Notes: generated by a model not told the origin, from the sequence alone. DNA of 64,000 nt from Prosopocoilus inquinatus (GCA_036172665.1 CM069876.1:46965001-47029000); one strand, 5' to 3'. Positions 23,633 through 35,287 are shown, counted from the first letter of the stretch. Translations and numbers: made by a program.

Positions 23633-26398
23633 AAATATTGCCGGCGACGCACTGACCTTCCTGACCTTATCGCATGACGTAGTCTGAAGCCGCCTTAAAC
23701 TGCAATAAATATTTTTTTGTTTTGGTTTTTAAGACAACTGTATGCGTATAGGATATTTTAGAGGTTAGAAATACGTTTTTAATTTTTTTCTTTTTATTGT
23801 AATGTTTTAAACACGCAAATACACTTTTCAATTTATTATTGTATTCGTTATATTCTCAGTGTCGGTTTAAATTAAATCTAAAATATAAGCTGCGCGTAAA
23901 AGAGTCATGTGGAGCGCCATCTCTTGTTCGGAAAGTGAAAGATATTTTAAGTGAATTTCCCTTAACAACGTTTCATCTTCGCGCTGACGTTCCGGCAATA
24001 TTGCACCGTGCCTTCGCAGAGATTCTAATTTTAAAATTATATAATTAGAAAATTTAAAAGGCCCGGTGGGAATTTTCGCCGAGCGCCATCTCTTAACCGT
24101 AAAAGAAAGTCTCGCCGTAATTAATCTTCAAAAACGGAATTTCGTCTTAATATTCCCGGTGCAAGTAATTTTTCTCGAAATTTAATCGAAGATGTAGACT
24201 CGAAGCGCGTCGGGAATCATTTAGAGCGCCATCTCTTGGCCCAAATGGAAAACGCACGCCTGCGTTCCTCATGTCCTAATTTTAGTTCAAAAAAAAAAGT
24301 TAGGTTTCTTAATTTCTGATTATTTTCAAGAAAGAAAAACAAAAGGAGGTTTAAATGATTGCATCGTCCGTCGTTTAGAGAGCGCCATCCTTTGGCCGAA
24401 AGGGAAAGTCATTTTCGGCGAATTTTAAAATATATTTCATCGTCGGCGTCCCCATCTCGTCTGATTTTAACTTAAAAAAAAAATATATTTTTTTTAAATT
24501 TCATAATTATGTTCGAGAAAATCAAAAGGAGGTTTTCAGGATTGCGTCGTCGCGATTTGGAGCGCCATCTCTTGGCCGAAAGAGGAAATCATTCTTCTCG
24601 TTTCATCTCATCTTTTAATTTTGGCTTAAAAAAAATTTTTTTCTTTTTAAATAACTGTTTTCGAATAAAGGTAATGGAGGCATCATCATCATCATCACCA
24701 CCACTATCATCATTATCATTTACAGCGCCATCTTTTGACCAAAAGAGAAAACTAGTTTAATCGAGCTTCATATAACTTTAGCTTTAAAAAATGATCTTTT
24801 TTAATAAAAATAGAAAATAGGTATTTTTTGTTCGACTTTCGACCCCCAAATGACTCCCAGAGGTTCGTTGACCCCCAATCAATGGACCTGTAGGGGGTCC
24901 ATTGATAATTTTTTACGTTTCATCGATCGCTTGAAGGTCGATATCGACCTTGTTGAGGATTACATTCTCGGTTTTTAAATTATTAAATCGAAAATACAAC
25001 CTATGCATAAAACAGTCGTGTGGAGCGCCATCTCTTGTTCGAAAGTGAAAAATATTTTAAATAAACACAAACCTAACATCTTATCCTGACGCACTGACGT
25101 TCCAGCGAAATTCCGTTATGCCTTCGCAGAGATTCTCATTTCAAAATCAAATTTAAAAAACTAAAAGGCCCGATGGAAATTTCATTGAGCGCCATCTCTT
25201 AGCCATAAAAGAAAGCTCTGTCGTTATGATTTCAAATCGATTAAAAATATCGTGCTCACGTTCGCGGTCCTTTGAATTTATATATATTTTTTTATTTTAT
25301 TTTAGTACACGGAAATCTGAAGTGAAAATGAACTGCGCCATCTCTTGGCCAAAAGGGACAATTTTCAAACTTTAAAACATCTTTCATCGCTCACCTGCCC
25401 ATCCATCTCAACTTCTGATTTCAGCTCTAAAAAAATGTTTTTTTTTTAATTTCTGATTATTTTCGAGGAAAAAAGGGGGCGATTTAAAGGATTGCATCGT
25501 CTTCATTTAGAGCGCCATCTCTTGGCCAAAAGAGAAAGGCAGTTTCGCCGAATTTGAAAACATTTCATGACGGACGATCTCACCTCGTCTTTTTTAACTT
25601 TAGCTTCAAAAAAAAAATGTAGTTTTATAAACAACCAATTATTTTCAAGGGAAGCTAAAAAGAAGGCGTCATCGTCGCCATTTAGCGCGCGGCGCCATCT
25701 ATCGACAAAAAGTGAAAACTAGTTTTCCGAATTTTAAAACACGCTTCATCACTGACGTTCTCAACTCAGCTTCAATTAAAAAATAATAATAATAATTTTA
25801 ATAAATCAAAACTCAACGAATTTGAAATTCTATTGAAATAAAATAAAACAATAGAAAATAGATATTTTTATTCCACCGTTCATTGACACTTAAAATGTGC
25901 TCCAAAAATTCATTGACCCCCAAACCGACTCCTACAGGTTCTTCGACCCCATTGGGAACCCGTGACGTAGAACGAGAAATATTAAAAAAAAATAATATTA
26001 TTATTCTTTTTAGTTTTCTTTAGTGCAAAAACTTGCATTACCAGAACTTTTTTATTTTATTTTAATCGCCAAGCGACTCCTAGAAGTCCATCGACCCCAT
26101 TGGGAACCCGTGACTTAGAAGGAGAAATATTAAAAAAATAATAATCAAATGAAATTTCTTTTATTTTTTGTTCGCATTTGAAATATGTAATTATTTTTTT
26201 TTATTTTGATATTCTTTTTAGTTTTCTTTCTTTAGTAGAAAAGCTTTGCATTACCAAAACTAGTTTTTATTTTATTTCAATCGCCAATCGTAATAGAAGT
26301 AAGCGCACGTTTACACACACCGGCGAAAAGCCGTTCTCATTCTAAACTTTCGTAGAAGAATTCAACAAGCGTTATTAAAACCAGTTTTGTTTTTTTAG
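23633..26398. repeat. Spacer array with GCGCCATCT units, second and third block
   Basis: After the duplicated 3' flank, GCGCCATCT occurs at 23914, 24083, 24226, 24562, 24725, 25025, 25189, 25335, 25512 and 25692 (with a one-base variant at 24382). Two superunits of about 1.1 kb start at about 23870 and 24976, each opening with AAATTA...GTGGAGCGCCATCTC. At 25900-26110 the phrase CATTGGGAACCCGTGAC occurs twice. A finger-linker fragment (TTTACACACACCGGCG) lies at 26310, before cassette 7 as before cassette 6. No gene. Confidence 0.75.
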
Positions 26399-27773
26399 AT
26401 GGCGTCGGACGTTGAACACCCAACCGGAAAATGACGTAACGACCAAATTTCAAGACGTCACCAAAGTGAAGCGAAGCGTATTAAGCGAGAAGCCGTTCGC
26501 TTGCAAACTTTGCCCCTACAAATGCCGACAGAGCGGAAACTTAAAAATACACGTGCTAACGCACACCGACGACAAGCCGTTCGGTTGCGACCTCTGCGAT
26601 TACAAGTGCCGATTAAGCGCGCGCTTAAAACAGCACAGGTTAACGCACACGACCGAAAAGCCGTTGACCTGCAGCATTTGCGGTTACAAATGCCGCCAGA
26701 CCGGAGGAATGAAACAGCACATGCTAACGCACACCGACGAGAAACCGTTCGGCTGCGACATTTGCGACTACAGGTGCCGGCTGAAGAGAAACTTGCGCCA
26801 GCATAAGCTAACGCACACGGGGGAAAAGCCGTTGATCTGCGGCCTTTGCGATTTCAAATGCCGGCAAAGCGCGAAGATGAAGCTGCACATGTTGAAACAC
26901 ACGGGCGGCGAGAAACCGTTCGCTTGCAAGTTTTGCGATTACAAGTGCTGTCAAGCCGTCGACATGAGGCGGCATGAGCTGACGCACACGGGCGAAAAAC
27001 CGTTCAGTTGTGATCTGTGCGATTATAAATGTCGGCAATCCACGGGTTTGAGGCAGCACAGGTTGAAACACACAGGCGGCGGCGAAAAGCGATACAGTTG
27101 TGATTACTGCGGTTACAAGGCCCATCACAACGGAGTTATGAAGCGTCACGTTTTAAGACATGCCATCCGGGACTCCACTGGTGCCGACGAGAAACATTTG
27201 GCGACGAAGCCGTTCTGTTGCGGCGTTTGCAATTACAAGGGTCGGCAGGCCTCACATTTGACGGCGCACCTGCACGCCCATACCGGTGAGAAACCGGTGA
27301 TCAAATGTGGCGTTTGCGATTTCAAGTGTGAGCAGGTCGCAGATTTGAAGGCGCACATGCAGACTCACGCAGGCGCAGTCGAGAAGACGTATAGCTGTGA
27401 GCTCTGCGATTTCCAGTGTCGGCGACTCTCAAATTTGACGACGCACATGTCGAGTCACGCCGGCGAGAAGCCGCTTGGTTGTGATCTTTGCGACTTCAGA
27501 TGTCAACTGCGCGCGCATTTGATGGTACACATGCGCCGCACTCACGCCGTCGCCGTCGCGAAGGCGTTCAGCTGCGATCTCTGCGACTTCAAGTGTCAAC
27601 AAGCCGCGTATTTGACGACGCACATGCGCACTCACACCGGCGAGATGCCGTTCAGTTGCGAGCTTTGCGATTTCACGAGTGAACAACGCGCAGATTTGTC
27701 GACGCACATTCGAACTCACACACACAACGACTTGCTGCATCGCATGCCGAAGAAGGATAAGAAGATTAAATGA
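26399..27773 (+). CDS. C2H2 zinc-finger cassette 7 (exon), 14 fingers
   Basis: Acceptor GTTTTGTTTTTTTAG ends at 26398. An ATG lies at the first exon base but is in the wrong frame (it stops after 11 codons); the finger frame reads one base then WRRTLNTQPENDVTTKFQ. Fourteen fingers follow. Fingers 4 to 10 correspond to fingers 2 to 8 of cassettes 5 and 6, including the spaced region between fingers 8 and 9; fingers 11 to 14 are extra and use CDF heads (CELCDFQC, CDLCDFRC). Finger 12 has HxxxxH (HMRRTH). A basic tail MPKKDKKIK ends the protein. This appears to be the longer relative of cassettes 5 and 6. 457 codons plus stop. Confidence 0.88.
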
Positions 27774-28239
27774 TTGCGAAAGTAAAACACACTGTGTTGG
27801 TGACAATGATCGTTATTAGCCTGTACGCGTCATATCATGCAAATAATTCTATGGTGAAGCTCTGTTAAGAATTATTGTAAAAATGTATGTGAGTGTGAGG
27901 GGCCTTCGCACTGTGGCGAAGATGGCGAAGGGCGGATAGGGGGAGGGGAGGGGGGTTGCTTGTCCCCCCTCAACTTCAAAAATTCCTTAAATTATAATCA
28001 GTGGGTCTACATTTTATGCAGTTTACTAACGCGTGTTAGTTAATTGTAACTGAGCGTGTGATGCACGTTTTAAGATTTTCGCCCCCTTTCTAAATTGTTC
28101 TGCGGACGCCCCTGACACCCTCTAATACATTATGAAATCATGCGACGAAATGTCCTCTCATTAATAAATTATTATTGCACACGTACATTTACTTTCACTT
28201 TTAATTTAATTTTTTTTTATATGCCTAGAGCTTTATAAG
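27774..28239. other. 3' flank and spacer after cassette 7
   Basis: No gene recognised. Contains a G-rich tract at about 27937-27957 (GGGGGAGGGGAGGGG) with possible quadruplex potential, and AATAAA at about 28163. Confidence 0.45.
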
Positions 28240-28448
28240 CAGGGAAGAGAATTCAGGCCGCTTAAAGTTGAATGCTTTTTACGTCGAATGTACGCCACCT
28301 TTCCGCGCGACTTCGATGCTACGAATTGTTATCGAGTTGGAAGAGTGGGAGGAGTGCAATGCGGGCGTTCTCATTTCGCAGAGATTATCGTGGGCGGGGC
28401 TAATACAGTTCGAATGCGCGGAACAAGTGACCCGAATTCTTTTCCCTG
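28240..28448. mobile_element. hAT-type MITE, copy 1
   Basis: Terminal inverted repeats start CAGGGAAGAGAATTC at the left and end GAATTCTTTTCCCTG at the right. Flanks TTTATAAG (28232-28239) and TTTATAAA (28449-28456) form an 8-base target duplication with one mismatch. Related copies are at 49572-49796 and 56206-56415. CAGGG ends and 8-base duplications are typical of hAT elements. A frame of 68 codons inside recurs in the third copy but is shared only because the repeat is shared. Confidence 0.85.
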
Positions 28449-28520
28449 TTTATAAACTTGGCTCCGGTTGTTAGGAGTATTAATTTTTTTAGCGTAATTT
28501 CAAAAACCCTTCTGTTTCAG

Positions 28521-29175
28521 ATGCCAATCGATTTCCGGAAGTATAACTATAGACAGGACGTCACACGAATGCGGCACTTGCGACGCCAAATTTAAAACGC
28601 ACGCGTATTTACGGCGGCACGTGCTCAGCAGACATGAGGCGTTGCTCAGATGCGTCGTGTGCGATTATAAAGCGCGAGAATCTTCGAAACTGGAAAGTCA
28701 CATGTTGACGCACACTGACGAGAAACCGTTTACTTGCAAATTCTGCATGTGTAAGTTTAAGCAACGCGGACAACTGACGCGGCACGTGCTGACGCACACC
28801 GGCGAGAAACTGAAAGCGCGCATGCTCGGCCAGAAATCGTTCAACTGCAGCTTTTGCGATTACAAATCGCAAGAGTTTGCGGATTTGAAGCGTCACCTGT
28901 TGAGACACGCCGGTGAGAAGCCGTTTGGCTGTAGCGTTTGCGATTATAAATGCCGTCGGCTGACGTGCTTGCAACGGCACATGTCAACGCACGCGGACGA
29001 GAAGCCGTTCAGTTGCGATCACTGCGCTTATGAGTGCGGGGAAATCGCAGATTTGAAAAGGCACCTTCTGACGCACACCGACATGAAGCCGTACGCTTGC
29101 GCTGTCTGCAATTACGAATGCCGAGAATATCTGAACTTAAAAAAGCACATGTTAACGCACGCAGGTTGCAAATAA
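28521..29175 (+). CDS. C2H2 zinc-finger cassette 8 (exon), 7 fingers
   Basis: Acceptor CTTCTGTTTCAG ends at 28520, only 72 bases after the MITE. Leader CQSISGSITIDRTSHE keeps the I-S pattern. Finger 1 (CGTCDAKFKTHAYLRRH) has a HxxxxH end; seven fingers in all. Between fingers 3 and 4 the linker is enlarged (TGEKLKARMLGQKSFN). Heads vary more than in cassettes 1-7 (CMCKF, CAYEC, CNYEC). The protein ends with TH-AGCK. Immediately after the stop (29178-29275) sequence like VKRHVLRHTDEKP continues in another frame, so the exon has been shortened by mutation. AATAAA at about 29319. 217 codons plus stop. Confidence 0.85.
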
Positions 29176-29537
29176 TAAAGTGAAACGTCACGTGTTAAGA
29201 CATACCGACGAGAAGCCCACAAATGCAGCGAAAATCGATCGGTCATATGTTGACACGTACCGGCGAGTAATCGCAGAGATGTACCTAATTGTCAAGACGC
29301 AATCGTAACGTAATTTTTAATAAAAAAATTTAAATGTTTTGGACATACTTAAACTGATTCTTTTTTGTTTCTAGAACGAACTTTGCAATTTTTGTAATTA
29401 AATAATTCATTAATTTCAACGCGTAATTTTTTTTTAACTGCGCGTCTTTTGTTTTAATAAAGTTGTTTACAATTTGTAATTTGTTCCCATTCTTATGCCT
29501 GACGCGCCGACGCTGTTTTTAGAACTAGCGCTTATAG
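29176..29537 (+). pseudogene. Finger remnants after cassette 8 and spacer
   Basis: From 29178 to 29275 one finger end (AAACGTCACGTGTTAAGACA) and linker-like words (CATACCGACGAGAAGCCC, CGTACCGGCGAG) remain without intact CxxC pairs. Beyond 29300 the DNA is AT-rich spacer. Confidence 0.6.
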
Positions 29538-29564
29538 CTGATGAGATCCCAATTAGGGTCGAAA
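29538..29564 (+). ncRNA. Hammerhead-ribozyme-like core
   Basis: CTGATGA, then GATCCC-AATTA-GGGTC (five pairs with one bulge) and GAAA: an intact hammerhead core with stem II. Compared with 47481 and 2528 the second pair of stem II is A-U here and G-C there, a compensated change. Stems I and III are not clear, so cleavage is uncertain. Confidence 0.4.
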
Positions 29565-29664
29565 TAGCTCCGTTGCAATCAAGACTGAAATGATACTTTT
29601 TTAATCGTATTCTATTGTGTTCTTTGTTTTAACGCGTGTTACTAAAATCCATTGTTTTTTCTAG

Positions 29665-30373
29665 ACATCACTGGATTTCCGAAAACAAAATACCGGATAA
29701 AATGAATGACGTTGCTTGCGATTTGACGTTGAAGTTTCAAGCCCCGGGAAAAGTGAAAGCCGGCAAGAGGACGTTCAGCTGCGACCTCTGCGGCTACTCG
29801 TTTCAAAAACTCGCGTTCCTAAACAGACACATGGTGGTGCACTCCGACGAGAAGCCGTTCAGCTGCGACCTCTGCGATTACAAGGGCAAATTTAAATACG
29901 GCCTGAAGCAGCACATGCTGACGCACACCGACGAGAAGCCGTTCTATTGCGGCGTTTGCGATTATAAGTGTCGGGAGACCGGCAAGCTGAAGCGGCACAT
30001 GAAGCGACACACGGGCGAGAAACCCCCGAAAACGATTAGCTGCAACTTCTGCGAGTACAAGTGCCGGCAAGCTGGGGATCTGAGGCGACACATGTTGACG
30101 CACACGGGGGAGAAGCCGTTCGGTTGCGATGTTTGCAGTTACAGGTGCGCGTCATCCACGAGCTTGAGACGTCACAGATTGAGGCACACCGGCGAGAAAC
30201 CGATCAGTTGCGACATCTGCAGTTACAAATGTCGGCAGGCGTCGCATTTAAAAACGCACATGTTGACGCATACCGACGAGAAACCTTTGTGTTGCGGCCG
30301 TTGCGATTACAAGTGCCTGAGATTCGCCGACCTGAAGAGTCACATGTTAATGCACGAAGAAGGAGACGATTAA
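29665..30373 (+). CDS. C2H2 zinc-finger cassette 9 (exon), 7 fingers
   Basis: Acceptor CATTGTTTTTTCTAG ends at 29664. The leader HHWISENKIPDKMNDVACD is one of the clearest examples of the shared W-I-S-E-N-K-I sequence, followed by about 20 unstructured residues (LTLKFQAPGKVKAGKR). Seven complete fingers follow; the linker between 3 and 4 is longer (TGEKPPKTIS). An in-frame ATG exists in the leader (DKMND), so in principle translation could start here, but the conserved residues before it argue for entry from an upstream exon. Acidic tail EEGDD. 235 codons plus stop. Confidence 0.86.
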
Positions 30374-31299
30374 ATTATTATCTAGGATTTCAAATTAATT
30401 TTTTATTTTAATTTCTGTAATTAAAACTAAGAATTTCAAAAAAAAAATTGAAAATCATCCCCAAACTACGCTCAGCCCTCATCACGTGTTTTTCAAGGTT
30501 GTTACGGTTTAAAAATTCGTTCCCGATTATTTTAATACAATACAAAACGTTGGTGCACTTTTTTTTGTAATCGCTTTATTTCAACTTTTAAAAATGTACA
30601 TATATCGAAACAAATGCAAGAATGTATGTCTAAAATGACATTTTACGGCGATAGGAATTCTAGAATTAAAATATTGAATCAAATTTGCGTAATATACAGA
30701 GCGTTCCATTAAATATACCTGCAAAATTGGTTAGTAACTTGAGAACGCGGCGCTCAAAGCTTATTTTGTGAGTGGAAATCGATAGAACGCATTAATACGC
30801 TCCCCTCTTATCTAAACACATTTTCTCTAACTTCAAAAATAAGAGAGATAGGGGCTCGGGAAATTTTAGATGAACGCCCTCTAGTAACTCAAAAACTAAA
30901 CAAGCTAGACCCAGGGTGCGACCCATCAAATTACACTAGAATTTGTCGCTGAATTCAAAAATGCAAAAATATACAGGGTGTTCCGTAGATGTTTTTTAAG
31001 TAACATGAAAACACGAGGATCTATTGTTTCTTCGTCAGCGGAAATCGAAAGTCTGCAGAAATACGTGCAACTTTTATCTGAAGACTTTCCTCCTAACTTC
31101 AAAAACAAAAAAGTTACGGACCGAAAATGTAAACATTTCTTTTATTTTTGACATAAATACTGCAGAAATTAATAAAATGCAAATGTAATGATTAAATTTA
31201 AATTGAATTACATTATAACTACCTTTAATGTATTTTTATTTTTATTTTTATTTGCATTGGCGTTAGTTTTAAACATTAAGGAAACATCTTCTGTTTCAG
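30374..31299. repeat. Spacer with two diverged units of the 270-bp repeat
   Basis: From about 30700 two units contain words such as TTGGTTAGTAACTTGA, GCCCTCTAGTAACTC (30877) and CATATACAGGGTGTTCC (about 30970), and a CTAACTTCAAAAAC segment. The same repeat occurs before cassettes 11 and 12. No gene. Confidence 0.65.
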
Positions 31300-32074
31300 A
31301 TGCCAACGGATTTCGGAAAATAAAATAATGGGCGAAATAACAGGCGAATGTGGCCGAAGCCGTTCTAAATCTAAATCGCGCAGACGCACGGACGGAAAGC
31401 TGCTTAGATGTGTCGTGTGTGATAACAGGTTTCGAGACCCGTGGAAATTGGAGCAGCACATGTCAACACATACGGGGGAGAAACCGTTCAGTTGCGATTT
31501 TTGCACTTACAAAGGTGGAGAACTCCGACTGCTGAAGGCGCACATGTTATCACACACCGGCGAGAAGCGATTTAAATGCACATTCTGCGATCACAAGAGC
31601 CGTGTGGCCGGAGATTTGAGGCGTCATATATTATCGTTACACACCGAGGAAAAGCCGTTTAGCTGTGATCTTTGCGATTACAAATGCAGACATCAGACGT
31701 ACTTGAAACTGCACATGTTGAAGCACACGGGCGAAATGCCGTTTAGGTGCGACCACTGCGCATATAAATGCGCGAGGCTCACAGATTTTAAAAGGCACAT
31801 GCTAACGCACACCCTTGAGAAGCCGTACAGTTGCTCTTTCTGTGATTACAAATGCCGACAGACGGCGTTATTAAAAAAGCACGAGCTGATACACACCGGA
31901 GAGAAACCGTTTAGTTGCACTTTTTGTGACTACAGGTGCCGACAATCCGGAGATATAAAACGTCACGAGTTGACGCATACGGGCGAGAAGCCGTTCAGTT
32001 GTGATTTTTGCGATTATAAGTGCCGACGAAAAGAACATCTGGAACGACACTTATTGGTACACACACGTGTGTAA
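31300..32074 (+). CDS. C2H2 zinc-finger cassette 10 (exon), 8 fingers
   Basis: Acceptor CATCTTCTGTTTCAG ends at 31299. Leader CQRISENKIMGEITGECG followed by a basic Arg/Ser stretch (RSRSKSKSRRR) that could help nuclear import. Eight fingers, from CVVCDNRFRDPWKLEQH to CDFCDYKCRRKEHLERH; finger 3 has HxxxxH (HILSLH). Tail TRV. The finger order matches cassettes 11 and 12 one by one, making this the more distant relative of that pair; unlike them it keeps the ISENKI leader. An in-frame ATG follows the leader. 257 codons plus stop. Confidence 0.87.
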
Positions 32075-33053
32075 ACACTTTTGAAATTTCATTAACGCGG
32101 GGGATTTTTATCTAACCTAGTGACCAGTGAAAAGAAAACACGTGTAGTGATTTTTTCTTAAATTTGTTAATTTGCTATTGTATTTAATTTTAGGCGTTTG
32201 TGTATTACAATAATTTATATTAAAAGCATTCAGGATGTTCAGTAAAAAATATGCAAATTTGGTTAGTAACTTTAAAACGCAACGCTCCATTGTTATTTCG
32301 TAAGCGGCAACCGTAAATACGCAAAAAAATATACAACTTTCATCTGAAGCCTTTTTTCCTAACTTCAAAAACAAAAGAATGCGGGCGCGATAATTTTTCG
32401 GTTTACGCCCTCTAGTAACTCGAAATTTAATTACGTCAGAATCAAGATGCGACCCATCAAATCACACTAATTTTTGACGCTGAATTCAAAAATGTAAAAA
32501 CATACAGGATGTTGTGTAATAAAACGCGTACTTGGTTAGTAACTTGAGAACGCGACGTTCAATTGTTTTTTCGTGAACGGCAACCGAAAGTGCGTAGAAA
32601 TGTACACAACTTTCATCTAAAGACTTTTTTCCCAACTTCAAAAACAAGAGAAAGCGGGCGCGATCATTTCTCGATTAGCGCCCTCTAGTAACTCTAAAAT
32701 TACTTACGTCAGACTAACCATGCGACACATCAAATCAAAATAATAAAAGGCGCCGAATTTAAAACTGTAAAAATATACAGGATGTTCTGTAAAAAATAGG
32801 CGAATTTGATTAGTAACTTGAAAACGCGACGTTCTATTGTTTTTTCGTAAGCGGCAATCGAAAGTGCACAGAAATGCAAATAACTCTCATCTGAAGAATT
32901 TTTTGCTAAGTTCAAAAACAAAAGAGCTGCGAGCGCGGGAAATATTAACTTTGCTTTTTGTTGTAACCCCGGCGCCGTCTTTAATGACTTTTCTTTTTTT
33001 ATTTAATTTTTGTTGTAAGTTTGAAACAGTAAAAACACCGTCTTCTGTTTTAG
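32075..33053. repeat. Spacer with three tandem units, about 270 bp
   Basis: Units repeat the order: ATACAGGATGTT(C/G), TTGGTTAGTAACTTGA, GCGACGTTC(A/T)ATTG, CATCTGAAGA, CTAACTTCAAAAAC, (A/G)CGCCCTCTAGTAACTC, AATTACGTCAGA, GCGACCCATCAAATCA. GCGCCCTCT is exact at 32678. Minus-strand frames starting MFLKLG.. recur in each unit and are by-products. Confidence 0.8.
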
Positions 33054-33759
33054 ATCGAGTTTGACAAAATTTGAATCTGCCGAAAAGCTGCTTAGATGTG
33101 TCGTGTGCAATTATAAATTTCGGGAGCCTCAGAAGTTGGAGCTGCACATGCTAATACATACCGGAGAGAAACTATTCAGTTGCAAGCTTTGCACTTACAA
33201 AGGTGGAGAACTTCGACTGTTGAAGGCGCACATGCGATCACACACCGGCGAGAAGCGATTCAAATGCAGTTTCTGCGATTACAAGTGCCGTGTATCCGGA
33301 GATATGAGACGTCATATGTTATTACACACCGGAGAAAAGCCGTTCAGCTGTGATCTTTGCGATTATAAATGCCGATATCAGATGAACTTGAGGCAGCACA
33401 TGTGGAAGCACACGGGCGAGATACCGTTTAGTTGCGACCACTGCGATTATAAATGTTTGCGGATGTTTTATTTAAAAAGGCACATGCTAACGCACACCCA
33501 AACAAAGCCGTACAGTTGCGCTCTTTGTGATTACAAGTGCCGACAATCCACGCATTTAAAAGCGCACATGCTGAAACATACCGGTGAGAAACCGTTTAGT
33601 TGCAATTTTTGTAGTTACAAGTGCCGGAGATCCGGAGATATAAAGCGTCACGAGTTGACGCATACAGGTGAGAAGCCGTTCAGTTGTGATTTTTGCGATT
33701 ACAAGTGCGGACGAAAAGAAGTTTTGGAACGGCACGTATTGGTACATAAACAGTTCTGA
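33054..33759 (+). CDS. C2H2 zinc-finger cassette 11 (exon), 8 fingers
   Basis: Acceptor CGTCTTCTGTTTTAG ends at 33053. The leader has shrunk to SSLTKFESAEKLLR, lacking the ISENKI motif. Eight complete fingers follow with mostly TGEKPF linkers, one TQTKPY. Tail KQF. Cassette 12 lies 2,234 bases downstream and is nearly the same along the exon and flanks (about 23 differences in some 230 residues). Between the two the last five fingers differ mostly at DNA-contact residues. Poly(A) candidates AATAAA repeat at about 33840-33870. 234 codons plus stop. Confidence 0.87.
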
Positions 33760-35287
33760 AATGAGGCTTTTAATTTTCAAACACTTTCGAAAATTTTGCA
33801 TTTTATTGTAAGTAGTATAGTTAATCAACAAATGAATAAGTAAATAAATAAATCATTAAGTAAATAAATAAATCAGAGGATTACCGCCAAACGCGCCGAC
33901 CGTATTGGGCTGTTGGGAACACTGAGTTTGAGCGATCGAGACCGGTGTTGCCAAATTGCCATAGCTGTCGCTGCCCTTTTGTTTCAGTTAAAGGAAAACT
34001 GTAAAAATAACACGGGCGAAAAGATGATCGAAAGATTGGTAAGAAAAATAAATGTCTAAAACATGAAATAAATAAATTTCTTATGAACCCTGTGGTTGAT
34101 AGTCTTTTGTTTTATATTTTTTGTTGTTACGTCACCACAAAAAAGTATATTCTGCTAATAGTACCTAGAAGGTGATCAAGCATGACTGTTTACGTTGGCA
34201 CTACAATTAAGAGCATACAACTGGATTAGTAACTTTAAAACGCGACGTTCTACTCTTTTTTCGTAAGCGGCACTCAAAAATGCGCAAAAATATATACAAC
34301 TTTCATCTGAAAATTATTTTCCTAACTTCAAAAACAAGCGAATGCGGACGCGATAACTTTTAGGTTTACGCCCTCTAGTAACTCGAAATTTAATTACGTC
34401 AGAATCATGATGCGACCCATCAAATCAACTAATATTTCTTGCCGAATGCCAAAATACAAAAACATACAGGCTATTCCATAAGAAATCGCGCATATTTGGT
34501 TAGTAACTTGAAAACGCGACGCTCAATTGTTTTTTCGTGAACGACAACCGAAAGTGCGTAGAAATATACACAACTTTCATCTGAAGACATTTTTCCTAAC
34601 TTCAAAAACAAGAGAATGCAGGCGCGATCGTTTTTCGATTAGCGCCCTCTAGTAACTCGAAAACTAATTACGTCAGACTAACGATGCGACACATCAAATC
34701 AAAATAATAAAAGGCGCCGAATTTAAAAATGCTAAAATATACAGAATGTTCTGTAAAAAAATAGGCGAATTTGGTTAGTAACTTGAGAACGCGACGTTCA
34801 ATTGTTTTTTCGTGAACAGCAACACAAAGTGCGTAGAAATATACACAACTTTCATCTGAAGACATTTTTCCTAACTTCAAAAACAAGAGAATGCGGGGCG
34901 ATAATTTCTCGATTAGCGCCCTCTAGTAACTCGAAAACTAATTACGTCAGAATAACGATGCGACACATCAAATCAAAATAATAAAAGGCGCCGAATTTAA
35001 AACTGCAAAATATACAGGATGTTCTGTAAAAAATAGGCGAATTTGGTTAGTAACTTGAAAACGCGATGCTCTATTGTTTTTTCATAAGCGGCAATCGAAA
35101 GTGCACAGAAATGCAAATAACTCTTATCTGAAGAATTTTCTGCTAAGTTCAAAAATAAAAGAGCTGCGAGCGCGGGAAATTTTAACATTGCTTTTTGTTG
35201 TAACGCCAGCGCCGTCTTTAATGTTTTCTTTTTTATTTAATTTTTGTTGTAAGTTTGAAGCATTCAAAAAACCGTCTTCTGTTTTAG
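33760..35287. repeat. Spacer: duplicated flank plus tandem 270-bp units
   Basis: 33870-34220 is one copy of a flank (GCCGACCGTATTGG, GTGGTTGATAGTCTTTTG) found again at 36120-36635 after cassette 12. From 34220 to 35160 four units of the repeat described at 32075-33053 follow, with GCGCCCTCT at 34642 and 34916. No gene. Confidence 0.8.

Noticed and set aside
26399..26434. ATG at the first base of cassette 7 exon
   Set aside because: It is in a different frame from the fingers and stops after 11 codons.
28268..28474. Small open frame similar to another at 56238-56432
   Set aside because: Both lie in copies of the same MITE; similarity is due to the repeat, and frames are not kept in the third copy.
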